This document shows, piece after piece, positions 30,166 through 37,248 of a DNA stretch of 64,000 nt. Made by a program: the position numbers and the translations under genes. Numbering within the stretch: the stretch's first letter is position 1; each line of letters starts with the position of its first letter. The notes under the pieces were generated by a model. It was not told the DNA's origin, searched no databases, and was given only the letters and a program-made list of their open reading frames with translations. The stretch is from Modicisalibacter muralis (GTDB taxonomy: Bacteria; Pseudomonadota; Gammaproteobacteria; Pseudomonadales; Halomonadaceae), in contig NZ_FNGI01000002.1 in NCBI RefSeq assembly GCF_900102945.1, forward strand, positions 403,393-467,392, given 5' to 3'.

Positions 30166-30260
30166 GGCCTGGTCCGTCAGCGATTGAATCGTGACAACAG
30201 CTCGGGATTCTGCCAGTTTTGCGCGCTACAATCGAAATTTTGCCGGCGGAGGAAGTGAGC

Positions 30261-30614
30261 GTGGATCGTGTACTGATCGAAGGCCTGAGCGTGGAGACCG
30301 TCATCGGCGTCTACGATTGGGAGCGCAGCATTCGCCAGCGCCTGGTGCTCGACCTTGAAATGGCCAGCGATATTCGCCCCGCGGCGGCGGGTGACGACCT
30401 GGACAAGACATTGAATTACGCGGCCATCAGCGAGCGCATCGGCGAGTTCGCCGAGGCCAGCGATTTCGGCCTGGTGGAAACCTTCGCCGAGCGTCTCGCC
30501 GCCCTGCTGCGCGAGGAATTCGCGATCCCCTGGCTGCGCATGACGCTACGCAAACCCGGCGCGGTGGCCAATGCCACCGCGGTCGGCGTGTGTATCGAAC
30601 GAGGGCAGCGTTGA
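30261..30614 (+). CDS. folB: Dihydroneopterin aldolase
   Basis: 117 residues; DRVLIEGLSVETVIGVYDWER at the N-terminus and LNYAAISERI near 57 are FolB signatures. It converts dihydroneopterin to 6-hydroxymethyl-dihydropterin in folate synthesis. The start is a GTG at 30261 with GGAGG eight bases ahead; the longer frame from 30219 has no comparable site. Its TGA overlaps the folK ATG by one base (TGATG), coupling the two consecutive folate enzymes. Confidence 0.93.
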   Translation: MDRVLIEGLSVETVIGVYDWERSIRQRLVLDLEMASDIRPAAAGDDLDKTLNYAAISERIGEFAEASDFGLVETFAERLAALLREEFAIPWLRMTLRKPGAVANATAVGVCIERGQR

Positions 30615-31147
30615 TGGTGCAGGTGGTCGTCAGCATCGGCAGCAATATCGAGCGCGAGCGACACGTTCTCGCCTGCCTCGATGCATTGCACGCGGAGTTC
30701 ACGCAATTGCGAGTCTCGCGGGTCTTCGAGAGCGAGCCGGTTGGTTTCGAGGACGGTCGCAACTTCTATAATCTGGTCGCCGCCTTTGAAAGCCCGACGA
30801 CCGAAGCCCTGGCAGCGGTTGGCGAATTGCGCGACTGGTGCAAGCGCCTCGAATTCGCCAACGGCCGGCGCGCCGACAGCGCCAAGTTCAGCCCGCGCAC
30901 CCTGGATATCGATTTGCTGACGGTAGGCGACTTGAGCGGCACCATCGACGGCGTGACATTACCCCGCGAGGAGATCACCGCCAACGCCTTCGTCCTCAAG
31001 CCGTTGGCCGAGCTATTGCCCGATACCCGCCACCCGGTCAGCCAAATGCGTTACGCCGAGCTATGGGCGAATTTTGACCTCGGCGATCAGCGATTGTGGC
31101 CGGTGGATTTTCATTGGCGGGGCCGGCTTATCTCGCGCGCGGCCTGA
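30614..31147 (+). CDS. folK: 6-hydroxymethyl-7,8-dihydropterin pyrophosphokinase
   Basis: 177 residues. VVSIGSNIERERH at the N-terminus and the catalytic loop signature FSPRTLDIDLLTVG near residue 95 identify HPPK. It pyrophosphorylates the FolB product using ATP. The ATG at 30614 overlaps the folB stop. The C-terminal part (FDLGDQRLWPVDFHWRGR) is somewhat longer than in E. coli. It converges on cca. Confidence 0.93.
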   Translation: MVQVVVSIGSNIERERHVLACLDALHAEFTQLRVSRVFESEPVGFEDGRNFYNLVAAFESPTTEALAAVGELRDWCKRLEFANGRRADSAKFSPRTLDIDLLTVGDLSGTIDGVTLPREEITANAFVLKPLAELLPDTRHPVSQMRYAELWANFDLGDQRLWPVDFHWRGRLISRAA

Positions 31148-31172
31148 GCCATTTGGCTTCCTGGCTTCCGGA

Positions 31173-32309
31173 TCAGCCGTCGAGGGCGGTCTCGATTTCG
31201 AATTGCCGACGCCTTGCCAACTCCTCGCCCAGCGCAGCGCCCTGAAAACCTTCATCGACCAATTGCCGTGGCAACACCTGGGCAGCCAGACGCCAGCACA
31301 GCGACAGGTCGGTGGCCAACGCTTCGTTTTCCAGGCTGACCAGTGCCAGCAGCGGCGCGATGCGCTCACCGCGCCGCCAGGCATCGACATCGTTAAGCCA
31401 GCGCAGGATTCGCGCGGCGCCCAAGGGGCCTTTCTCGGCATCTTTCCATAAGTCACGAGTGAGTGCTGCCTGACGCGCCAGGTCGCGCCAGGCATTGGGC
31501 ACGCGCAGGCGATCCTGCAAGGTCTGCCGCGAGGCTTCGTCGAGATGCTCGCAGAGTCGCGCCCAGCGCCAACGAGCCAGGGCGCCGTTGTCTTCCGGTG
31601 GTTTGCCCAGCCTCGCCAACGCCAGATTCAGCGTCTCTTCACCGCTGCCAAGCTCGGGCATCAGCACCCCCAGGGCGCCGCTCCCGGATAGCGCCTGAAA
31701 GTAGGCTGCCGGGTAGGCCTCGCCCAATGCCTTTTCGGTTTCCTGCCAGACACGCTCGGCGACCAGATGGGCGATCTCGCCGCTGGTGGTCAACTGGCGC
31801 ATCAGCGCGCGGGTCTCGTCAGCGATGGCGAAGCCCAGCCCCTGGTAGCGTGCCAGGAAGCGCGCGGTGCGCAGCACCCGCAGCGGGTCTTCGACGAAGG
31901 CCGGCGAGACATGGCGTAGCAGGCGCGCATCGAGATCGCGCTCGCCGTGGAAGGGATCGACCAGCTCACCGTCTGGCGTTTCGGCCATGGCGTTGATGGT
32001 CAGGTCGCGGCGCGCCAGGTCCTCTTCCAGCGTCACCTCGGGGCTGGCATGCACCGCGAACCCGGTATAGCCGCGCCCCTGCTTGCGCTCGGTGCGCGCC
32101 AGCGCATATTCCTCGTGGGTTTCGGGATGCAGGAAGACCGGGAAGTCGCGGCCCACCGGCTTGAAGCCGCGCGCGCGCATTGCATCGGGCGTGGCGCCGA
32201 CCACCACCCAATCCTGATCGACCACCGGCCAGCCGAGGCGTGCGTCGCGCACCGCGCCGCCGACGCGATAGACGTCGAGCCCGGCGATGTAACGATCCCT
32301 TTCACTCAT
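31173..32309 (-). CDS. cca: CCA-adding tRNA nucleotidyltransferase, HD-less form
   Basis: 378 residues. The class II nucleotidyltransferase head has GGAVRDARLG near residue 17 and the catalytic DQDWVVVG near 31, followed by RRDLTINAMA near 100 and RVLRTARFLARY near 143. It adds or repairs the 3' CCA of tRNAs. E. coli Cca is about 412 residues with a C-terminal HD phosphohydrolase domain; no HD motif is visible here, so this is the shorter type. It follows glpE by 7 bp on the same strand. Confidence 0.93.
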   Translation of the reverse strand: MSERDRYIAGLDVYRVGGAVRDARLGWPVVDQDWVVVGATPDAMRARGFKPVGRDFPVFLHPETHEEYALARTERKQGRGYTGFAVHASPEVTLEEDLARRDLTINAMAETPDGELVDPFHGERDLDARLLRHVSPAFVEDPLRVLRTARFLARYQGLGFAIADETRALMRQLTTSGEIAHLVAERVWQETEKALGEAYPAAYFQALSGSGALGVLMPELGSGEETLNLALARLGKPPEDNGALARWRWARLCEHLDEASRQTLQDRLRVPNAWRDLARQAALTRDLWKDAEKGPLGAARILRWLNDVDAWRRGERIAPLLALVSLENEALATDLSLCWRLAAQVLPRQLVDEGFQGAALGEELARRRQFEIETALDG

Positions 32310-32316
32310 CGGGCGC

Positions 32317-32646
32317 TCACTGTGCGACGCGATGCGGATGGCGTATTTGCCAGTCGCTGAAACCGCCGTCCAGACTATACACCTGCGTGAAACCCTGCCC
32401 GGCCAACCAGTCCGCGGCCTGCTGGCTGGAGTGGCCGTGGTAGCACACCACCACCAGGGCGCGCTCGCGTGGTGCCTCGTCGAACAGATCGCCGACCGTG
32501 GCGTTATCGAGATGGCGACTGCCGGGAATGTGACCCTGGGCGTAACTCACCGGGTCGCGGATATCCACCAGGGTCAGCGGCTGGCCATCGTCCAGCCAGG
32601 TCTCAAGGGTGGCGTGATCGAGATGTTCGAAAGCGGCTTGGCTCAT
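32317..32646 (-). CDS. glpE: Thiosulfate sulfurtransferase GlpE (single-domain rhodanese)
   Basis: 109 residues, one rhodanese domain; active-site loop CYHGHS with Cys68. It moves a sulfane sulfur from thiosulfate to acceptors such as cyanide or thioredoxin. The ATG at 32646 follows GGAGG. The gene lies between cca and the MITE-like copy B, which separates it from apaH. The E. coli association with glpD regulation is not present here. Confidence 0.92.
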   Translation of the reverse strand: MSQAAFEHLDHATLETWLDDGQPLTLVDIRDPVSYAQGHIPGSRHLDNATVGDLFDEAPRERALVVVCYHGHSSQQAADWLAGQGFTQVYSLDGGFSDWQIRHPHRVAQ

Positions 32647-32672
32647 GCAACCTCCAGCGAGTTCGTTATTAA

Positions 32673-32811
32673 GCTTTGTCTCAAAAGTCGACGAGCGAAG
32701 TCCAGACAAGACAAAAATCGGTGAAAGAGCGGAGTTTACGCGTTGTAAATGAGCATCTTGAACCTATTTTTAACGCAGTATGGGCAAGCGCAGACACTTT
32801 TCAGATATAGC
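32673..32811 (-). repeat. MITE-like element, copy B, between glpE and apaH
   Basis: A 139-bp element, the reverse-oriented counterpart of the copy at 27765-27902, aligning end to end with the same internal landmarks (GCGTTAAAAAT, CATTTAC, GTAAACTCCG). Its ends are degenerate inverted repeats. TTAA stands directly at both borders (32669-32672 and 32812-32815), looking like a 4-bp target duplication; the right one includes the apaH stop codon. Confidence 0.75.
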
Positions 32812-33651
32812 TTAAGAAGGACCGTGGCGGGTCTGGCAGGGCTCGCCGATGCGCTCGCCACTGGTCAGATCGAGCGCGGTCAGGCTACCGCCCCATACGC
32901 AACCGGTATCCAGTGCCTCGGCGCGCACCACGGCTCCCGGCGTTTGTCCGCCCAGCGCCGCCCAGTGACCGAACAACATGCGCGGATCGTCATCGCGAGG
33001 ATAGGTGAACCACGGCGCGAAGCCAGCGGGCGTGGCATCTAGCCCTGCCTTGGCGGCGAAATCCAGCGTGCCATCGGCGGCGATGAAACGCATGCGCGTG
33101 AAGATATTGACGATGGCACGCAGCCGGTCGGCGCCTTCGAGATCGTCCCGCCAGCGGCGTGGCGCATCGCCGTACATGTGCTCGAGAAAGCCACCCGCCC
33201 GGTTCCCGCGCAGTGTCGATTCGACCTCGCCGGCCAGTTCGCGAGCGCGCGCCACCGACCACCAGGGCGGCAACCCGGCATGGGTCATCACAGTGAGTCG
33301 ATCGGGATCGTCGAGGCCGTCATCGATCCACAATGGCTGGGACTGCAACCAGTCGAGCAAGGCATCGCAATCCGGCGCATCGAGGATCGCCTGCAGGGTA
33401 TCCGAGCGCTTATGGCTCATGCCGCCACGCGCGATCGCCAAAAGGTGCAGATCATGGTTGCCCAGCACCACGCTGACGGCCTCGCCCAGCGCATGCACCT
33501 CGCGCAGGCAGGCCAGCGAATCGGGGCCGCGGTTGATGAGATCGCCGGCGAGCCACAGCCGATCGCGGCGCGCATCGAAGTCGAGTCGTTCGAGCAGCGC
33601 CACGAACTCGGCGTGACAGCCTTGCAGATCGCCAATGGCATACGTCGTCAT
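32812..33651 (-). CDS. apaH: Symmetrical bis(5'-nucleosyl)-tetraphosphatase
   Basis: 279 residues, the usual ApaH length. Metallophosphoesterase motifs GDLQGCHAEF at 7-16, GDLINRGPDS near 36 and GNHDLHLLA near 64 are intact. It hydrolyses Ap4A to ADP, and decaps Np4-capped RNA in E. coli. The start at 33651 has AGGAA upstream; the longer open frame is discarded. It is the last gene of lptD-surA-pdxA-rsmA-apaG-apaH. The final codons may have been set by insertion of the MITE-like element at the stop codon. Confidence 0.95.
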   Translation of the reverse strand: MTTYAIGDLQGCHAEFVALLERLDFDARRDRLWLAGDLINRGPDSLACLREVHALGEAVSVVLGNHDLHLLAIARGGMSHKRSDTLQAILDAPDCDALLDWLQSQPLWIDDGLDDPDRLTVMTHAGLPPWWSVARARELAGEVESTLRGNRAGGFLEHMYGDAPRRWRDDLEGADRLRAIVNIFTRMRFIAADGTLDFAAKAGLDATPAGFAPWFTYPRDDDPRMLFGHWAALGGQTPGAVVRAEALDTGCVWGGSLTALDLTSGERIGEPCQTRHGPS

Positions 33652-33679
33652 GGGCTTCCTATTACGGTCAATAGCACGG

Positions 33680-34063
33680 TCAATGCACCTGATTGGGCCC
33701 GGCCAGGCGGAACGGCGCGATAGCCACGTCGAACGGTCGCTGGGCGGCGGTATCGACACAGGTATAGGTGCCCTCCATCACCCCCACCGGGCAGTCGAGC
33801 ACCGCGCGACTGGTATAACGAAAGACCTGTCCCGGCGCGATCAATGGCTGCTTGCCGACCACGCCCTTGCCGCGCACTTCCTGTACCTTGCCGCTGCCTT
33901 GGGTGATCTTCCAATAACGGGCCAGTAACTGTACCGAGCAGGGCGAATGGTTATGCACGGTAATGGTATAGCTGAACACGAAGCGTTGCTCGGCGGGCGA
34001 CGATTCATCGGCGCGGTAAGCCGGCTCGACATCGACGCGGACGGCCTCGGCGAGTTCGTTCAT
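33680..34063 (-). CDS. apaG: ApaG domain protein
   Basis: 127 residues, a single fibronectin-like ApaG/DUF525 domain: FVFSYTITVHNHSPCSVQLLARYW near residue 28 and the conserved FRYTSRAVLDCPVGVMEGTY near 82. Its biochemical role is unresolved; it was linked to cobalt/magnesium resistance and nucleotide-related phenotypes in enterobacteria. The ATG overlaps the rsmA stop by four bases, so it is translationally coupled, and apaH follows 28 bp later. Confidence 0.95.
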   Translation of the reverse strand: MNELAEAVRVDVEPAYRADESSPAEQRFVFSYTITVHNHSPCSVQLLARYWKITQGSGKVQEVRGKGVVGKQPLIAPGQVFRYTSRAVLDCPVGVMEGTYTCVDTAAQRPFDVAIAPFRLAGPNQVH

Positions 34064-34863
34064 GCGTTCTCCCTGGCCAGATGATTGGCGATAGCGACCA
34101 GCTCGGCGACGCTCAGCGTTTGCGGTCGCCGCGCCGGATCGATACCCAACGCCTGTAGCGCCTCGCCAGCGATCCGACCCTTGAGGTTGTTACGCAGCGT
34201 CTTGCGGCGCTGGCTGAAGGCCTCGCGCACGAGATCGGCGAACAGGCCCTCGTCGTCGGCCGAGTGCGGCAGCTCGGCGTGCGGCACCAGCCGGACGATC
34301 GCCGAATCCACCTTGGGCCGTGGCGTGAAGGCTTCGGGCGGCACGATGAACAGCGAATCCACCCGGCAATGATACTGCGCCATGACCGACAACCGGCCCC
34401 AGTCCGTGCCACCCGGAGACGCCGCCAGGCGCTCGACGACTTCCTTTTGCAGCATGAAATGCATATCGGCCACGGCATCGCGCGTGGCGAGCAAGTGGAA
34501 GATCAACGGCGTGGAGATATTATACGGCAGGTTGCCCACCACCCGCAGCGCCGGCCCATCGCCCTTGAGCGCGGCGAAGTCGAACTTCAGCGCGTCGCCC
34601 TCGTGGATCGCGAAGTTCGGATAGTTGAAGAACTGCACGCGCAACCCGGGGATCAGGTCACGGTCGAGCTCGATCACCTCCAGCGCGCCGGCGGCTTCGA
34701 TCAGCGGCTCGGTCAGCGCGCCCTGTCCGGGGCCGATCTCGATTAGCCGCTCGCCGGGGCGCGGCGCAATACTGCGCACGATGCGCGAGATGATGCCGGG
34801 ATCGCGCAGAAAGTTCTGTCCGAAACGCTTGCGGGCTCGATGGACCGGGGAGCGGGATGACAT
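34060..34863 (-). CDS. rsmA: 16S rRNA (adenine1518-N6/adenine1519-N6)-dimethyltransferase
   Basis: 267 residues. RARKRFGQNFLRD at 9-21, the SAM motif LIEIGPGQGALTEPL near 42 and the catalytic NLPYNIS near 112 define RsmA/KsgA. It dimethylates two adenosines in helix 45 during 30S maturation. The ATG at 34863 gives the standard N-terminus; the longer frame extends antisense-like into pdxA and is rejected. It lies 37 bp after pdxA. Confidence 0.96.
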   Translation of the reverse strand: MSSRSPVHRARKRFGQNFLRDPGIISRIVRSIAPRPGERLIEIGPGQGALTEPLIEAAGALEVIELDRDLIPGLRVQFFNYPNFAIHEGDALKFDFAALKGDGPALRVVGNLPYNISTPLIFHLLATRDAVADMHFMLQKEVVERLAASPGGTDWGRLSVMAQYHCRVDSLFIVPPEAFTPRPKVDSAIVRLVPHAELPHSADDEGLFADLVREAFSQRRKTLRNNLKGRIAGEALQALGIDPARRPQTLSVAELVAIANHLARENA

Positions 34864-34900
34864 GCGATGAGTGTGTCCTTGGGATAGCGGTTCTGAAACG

Positions 34901-35920
34901 TCAATGGCCGACGGCGCGAGCCATCTCGGCGGCCACCTCGAGGGCGACGCCCAGGCTGCCGATATCGGCGCGGCCGGTGCCGGCCAGGTCCAGCGCCGTG
35001 CCATGGTCCACCGAGGTGCGCACGATGGGCAGCCCGAGCGTGATGTTAGCGGCGCGTCCGAAGCCAGCGTACTTGAGCACCGGCAGGCCCTGGTCATGAT
35101 ACATCGCCAGCACGGCATCGATGCCATCGAGATGACGCGGCGTGAATAGCGTATCGGCAGGCAACGGACCATCGAGCCGCAACCCCTCGCAGCGCAGTCG
35201 CTCCAAGGTCGGGATGATCACCTCGAGTTCCTCGCGGCCCAGGTGGCCGTTCTCGCCGGCGTGCGGGTTGAGTCCGCAGACCGCGATACGCGGCGCGGCA
35301 ACCGCGAAATAGCGCTTCAGGTCACCGTCGAGAATCCTTAGCACTCGCGTCAGCCCCGCGTCGGTGATGGCATCCGCCACCTCGCGCAGCGGCAGGTGCA
35401 CGCTGGCCAGCGCCACGCGCAGCGCTTGATCGCCGCTTGGCGTGGCGAGCCGCGTGGCCAGCATCATCACCACGTCTTCGACGCCACAGGCGTCGCGCAG
35501 GTATTCGGTGTGCCCGGTGAAATCCGGGTGGCCGCCTTCGATGATCACGCCCTTGTGCAGCGGCGCGGTAACCATCGCCTGGGCGCGCCCGTCGCGACAC
35601 GCGGCGATCGCCACGTCCAGCGTTTCCAGGACATAGCCGGCATTGGCGGCGTCGAGCATGCCAGCCGTGGCCGGCGCGCGCAGGGTCACCGGCCAGACCG
35701 GCAACACGCCGGGGCGCTGGGCGGGAACCTCGTCGCGCCTGGCCAGCACCGGCAGTTCGATATCCAACCCCAGCCGCCGAGCGCGCTGGGCCAGCAAGTC
35801 GGGATCGCCGATCGCCACGACCCGACCGGCTAGCGGCACCCGCGATGCGACCAGCATCAATGCCAGCTCCGGCCCGATGCCGGCCGGCTCGCCGGTGGTC
35901 AGGGCGAGTACCGGCGCCAT
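34901..35920 (-). CDS. pdxA: 4-hydroxythreonine-4-phosphate dehydrogenase
   Basis: 339 residues. Metal-binding histidines lie in TGHTEYL, NPHAGENGHLG and YHDQGLPVLKY, all conserved in PdxA. It oxidises 4-phosphohydroxy-L-threonine for pyridoxal phosphate synthesis. It starts two bases after the surA stop codon. Its position between surA and rsmA is the common gammaproteobacterial order. Confidence 0.95.
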   Translation of the reverse strand: MAPVLALTTGEPAGIGPELALMLVASRVPLAGRVVAIGDPDLLAQRARRLGLDIELPVLARRDEVPAQRPGVLPVWPVTLRAPATAGMLDAANAGYVLETLDVAIAACRDGRAQAMVTAPLHKGVIIEGGHPDFTGHTEYLRDACGVEDVVMMLATRLATPSGDQALRVALASVHLPLREVADAITDAGLTRVLRILDGDLKRYFAVAAPRIAVCGLNPHAGENGHLGREELEVIIPTLERLRCEGLRLDGPLPADTLFTPRHLDGIDAVLAMYHDQGLPVLKYAGFGRAANITLGLPIVRTSVDHGTALDLAGTGRADIGSLGVALEVAAEMARAVGH

Positions 35921-35922
35921 CG

Positions 35923-37230
35923 TCAGCCTTCCGGGTTCAGGCGGTTATCGACGTAAGCCTCGGCACGAATCTGCTGCAACCAGGCTTCCAGCTCGTCATT
36001 GACCTTGCGCTGGAACAGCGTCTGACGGACCCGGTTGCGCTGTGCTTCGTCGGTCACGTCCTGCTGGCGGCGCTCGAGCACCTCGATCAGGTGATAGCCG
36101 AAGCGCGAGCGCACCGGCTGGGACACCTGCCCCACCGCGAGCTGGTTCATCGCTTCCTCGAACGCCGGTACCATCTGGCCGGGGCGTACCCAGCCCAGCA
36201 TACCGCCGTTAAGCGCGCTACCGCGATCGTCACTGACCTGCTGGGCCACGCTGGCGAAGTCCTCGCCGGAAGCGATCCGTTGACGCACCTGCTCGGCGAG
36301 TGCCCGGGCTTCCTGGGCATCGCGATTGGGATTGGTCCCGATCAGAATATGTCGTACGCGCTGCTCTTCGATCACCGCCTGCTGGTCGCCGCCCTCGCGG
36401 TCGATCAGCTTGACCAGGTGGAAGCCACCGGGGCCGCGAATCGGTTCGCTGACCTCGCCCACGCCGAGCGACGGCACGACATCGGCGAACACGCGGGGGA
36501 TCTCCGCGCCGCGCCGCCAGCCCAGGTCGCCGCCTTCCAGCGCATTGCCGCTATCGGATTCCGCCGCCGCCAGCGCCGCGAAATCGGCGCCATCCTGCAG
36601 CCGCGCATAAAGCTCCTCGGCGCGTTGCCCTGCCGCGCTCACCTGATCGGGCGATGGCGATTGCGGCAGCGCAACGAGAATATGCGCCAGCCGATAGCGC
36701 GCGTTGCTGATGGCGCCCTGCTGCTGGAGATAACGCTCGACCTCGCGATCGGAAATGTTGACCTCGCTGGCCACGCGGCGCTGCTGCAACTCGCGCATCA
36801 GCATCTCACGACGCACCTGACCGCGCACGATCGCCAGCGACAGGCCATCGGCTTCCAACGCATCGGCGAACTGTTCCAGCGTCATGCCATTGGCTTGGGC
36901 GATGCCTCGCACCGCGCTGTTCAACTCGGTATCGTCCACCGACAAATTGGCCTGCTCGGCCATCTGCAACTGGATCTGCTCGATGACCATGCGCTCCAGT
37001 ACCTGGCTACGCAGCACATCGATGGAAGGTATCGCAATGCCTCGGTTGGCCAGCTGACTACGTGCCTGGACCACCCGATTCTCCAGCTCGCTGGCCATGA
37101 TGGCGTCGTCATTGACCACTGCAACGATACGGTCCAACGGTTGATCGGCGAGCGCCTGCGCACAGAAACCCAGCGTGGTAAAAGCCAGCACCAGCGCCAG
37201 ACTCAGCGAAGCAAACGGACGTCTGCGCAT
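35923..37230 (-). CDS. surA: Periplasmic chaperone and peptidyl-prolyl isomerase SurA
   Basis: 435 residues: signal peptide at about 1-28 (SLALVLAFTTLGFCAQALA), an N-terminal chaperone domain, two parvulin domains (about 170-270, RYRLAHILVALP; about 283-380, RVRHILIGTNPN) and a C-terminal helix. It escorts outer-membrane proteins, notably LptD, through the periplasm. The ATG at 37230 follows GAGG; a GTG at 37245 is the alternative. It is adjacent to lptD, its major client. Confidence 0.96.
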   Translation of the reverse strand: MRRRPFASLSLALVLAFTTLGFCAQALADQPLDRIVAVVNDDAIMASELENRVVQARSQLANRGIAIPSIDVLRSQVLERMVIEQIQLQMAEQANLSVDDTELNSAVRGIAQANGMTLEQFADALEADGLSLAIVRGQVRREMLMRELQQRRVASEVNISDREVERYLQQQGAISNARYRLAHILVALPQSPSPDQVSAAGQRAEELYARLQDGADFAALAAAESDSGNALEGGDLGWRRGAEIPRVFADVVPSLGVGEVSEPIRGPGGFHLVKLIDREGGDQQAVIEEQRVRHILIGTNPNRDAQEARALAEQVRQRIASGEDFASVAQQVSDDRGSALNGGMLGWVRPGQMVPAFEEAMNQLAVGQVSQPVRSRFGYHLIEVLERRQQDVTDEAQRNRVRQTLFQRKVNDELEAWLQQIRAEAYVDNRLNPEG

Positions 37231-37248
37231 GAAAACCTCACTCACTGT

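Noticed and set aside
31173-32309. cca read as a truncated gene because it is shorter than the E. coli protein
   Set aside because: All nucleotidyltransferase motifs are present and the frame ends cleanly; HD-less Cca proteins of about 370-380 residues are normal in many bacteria.
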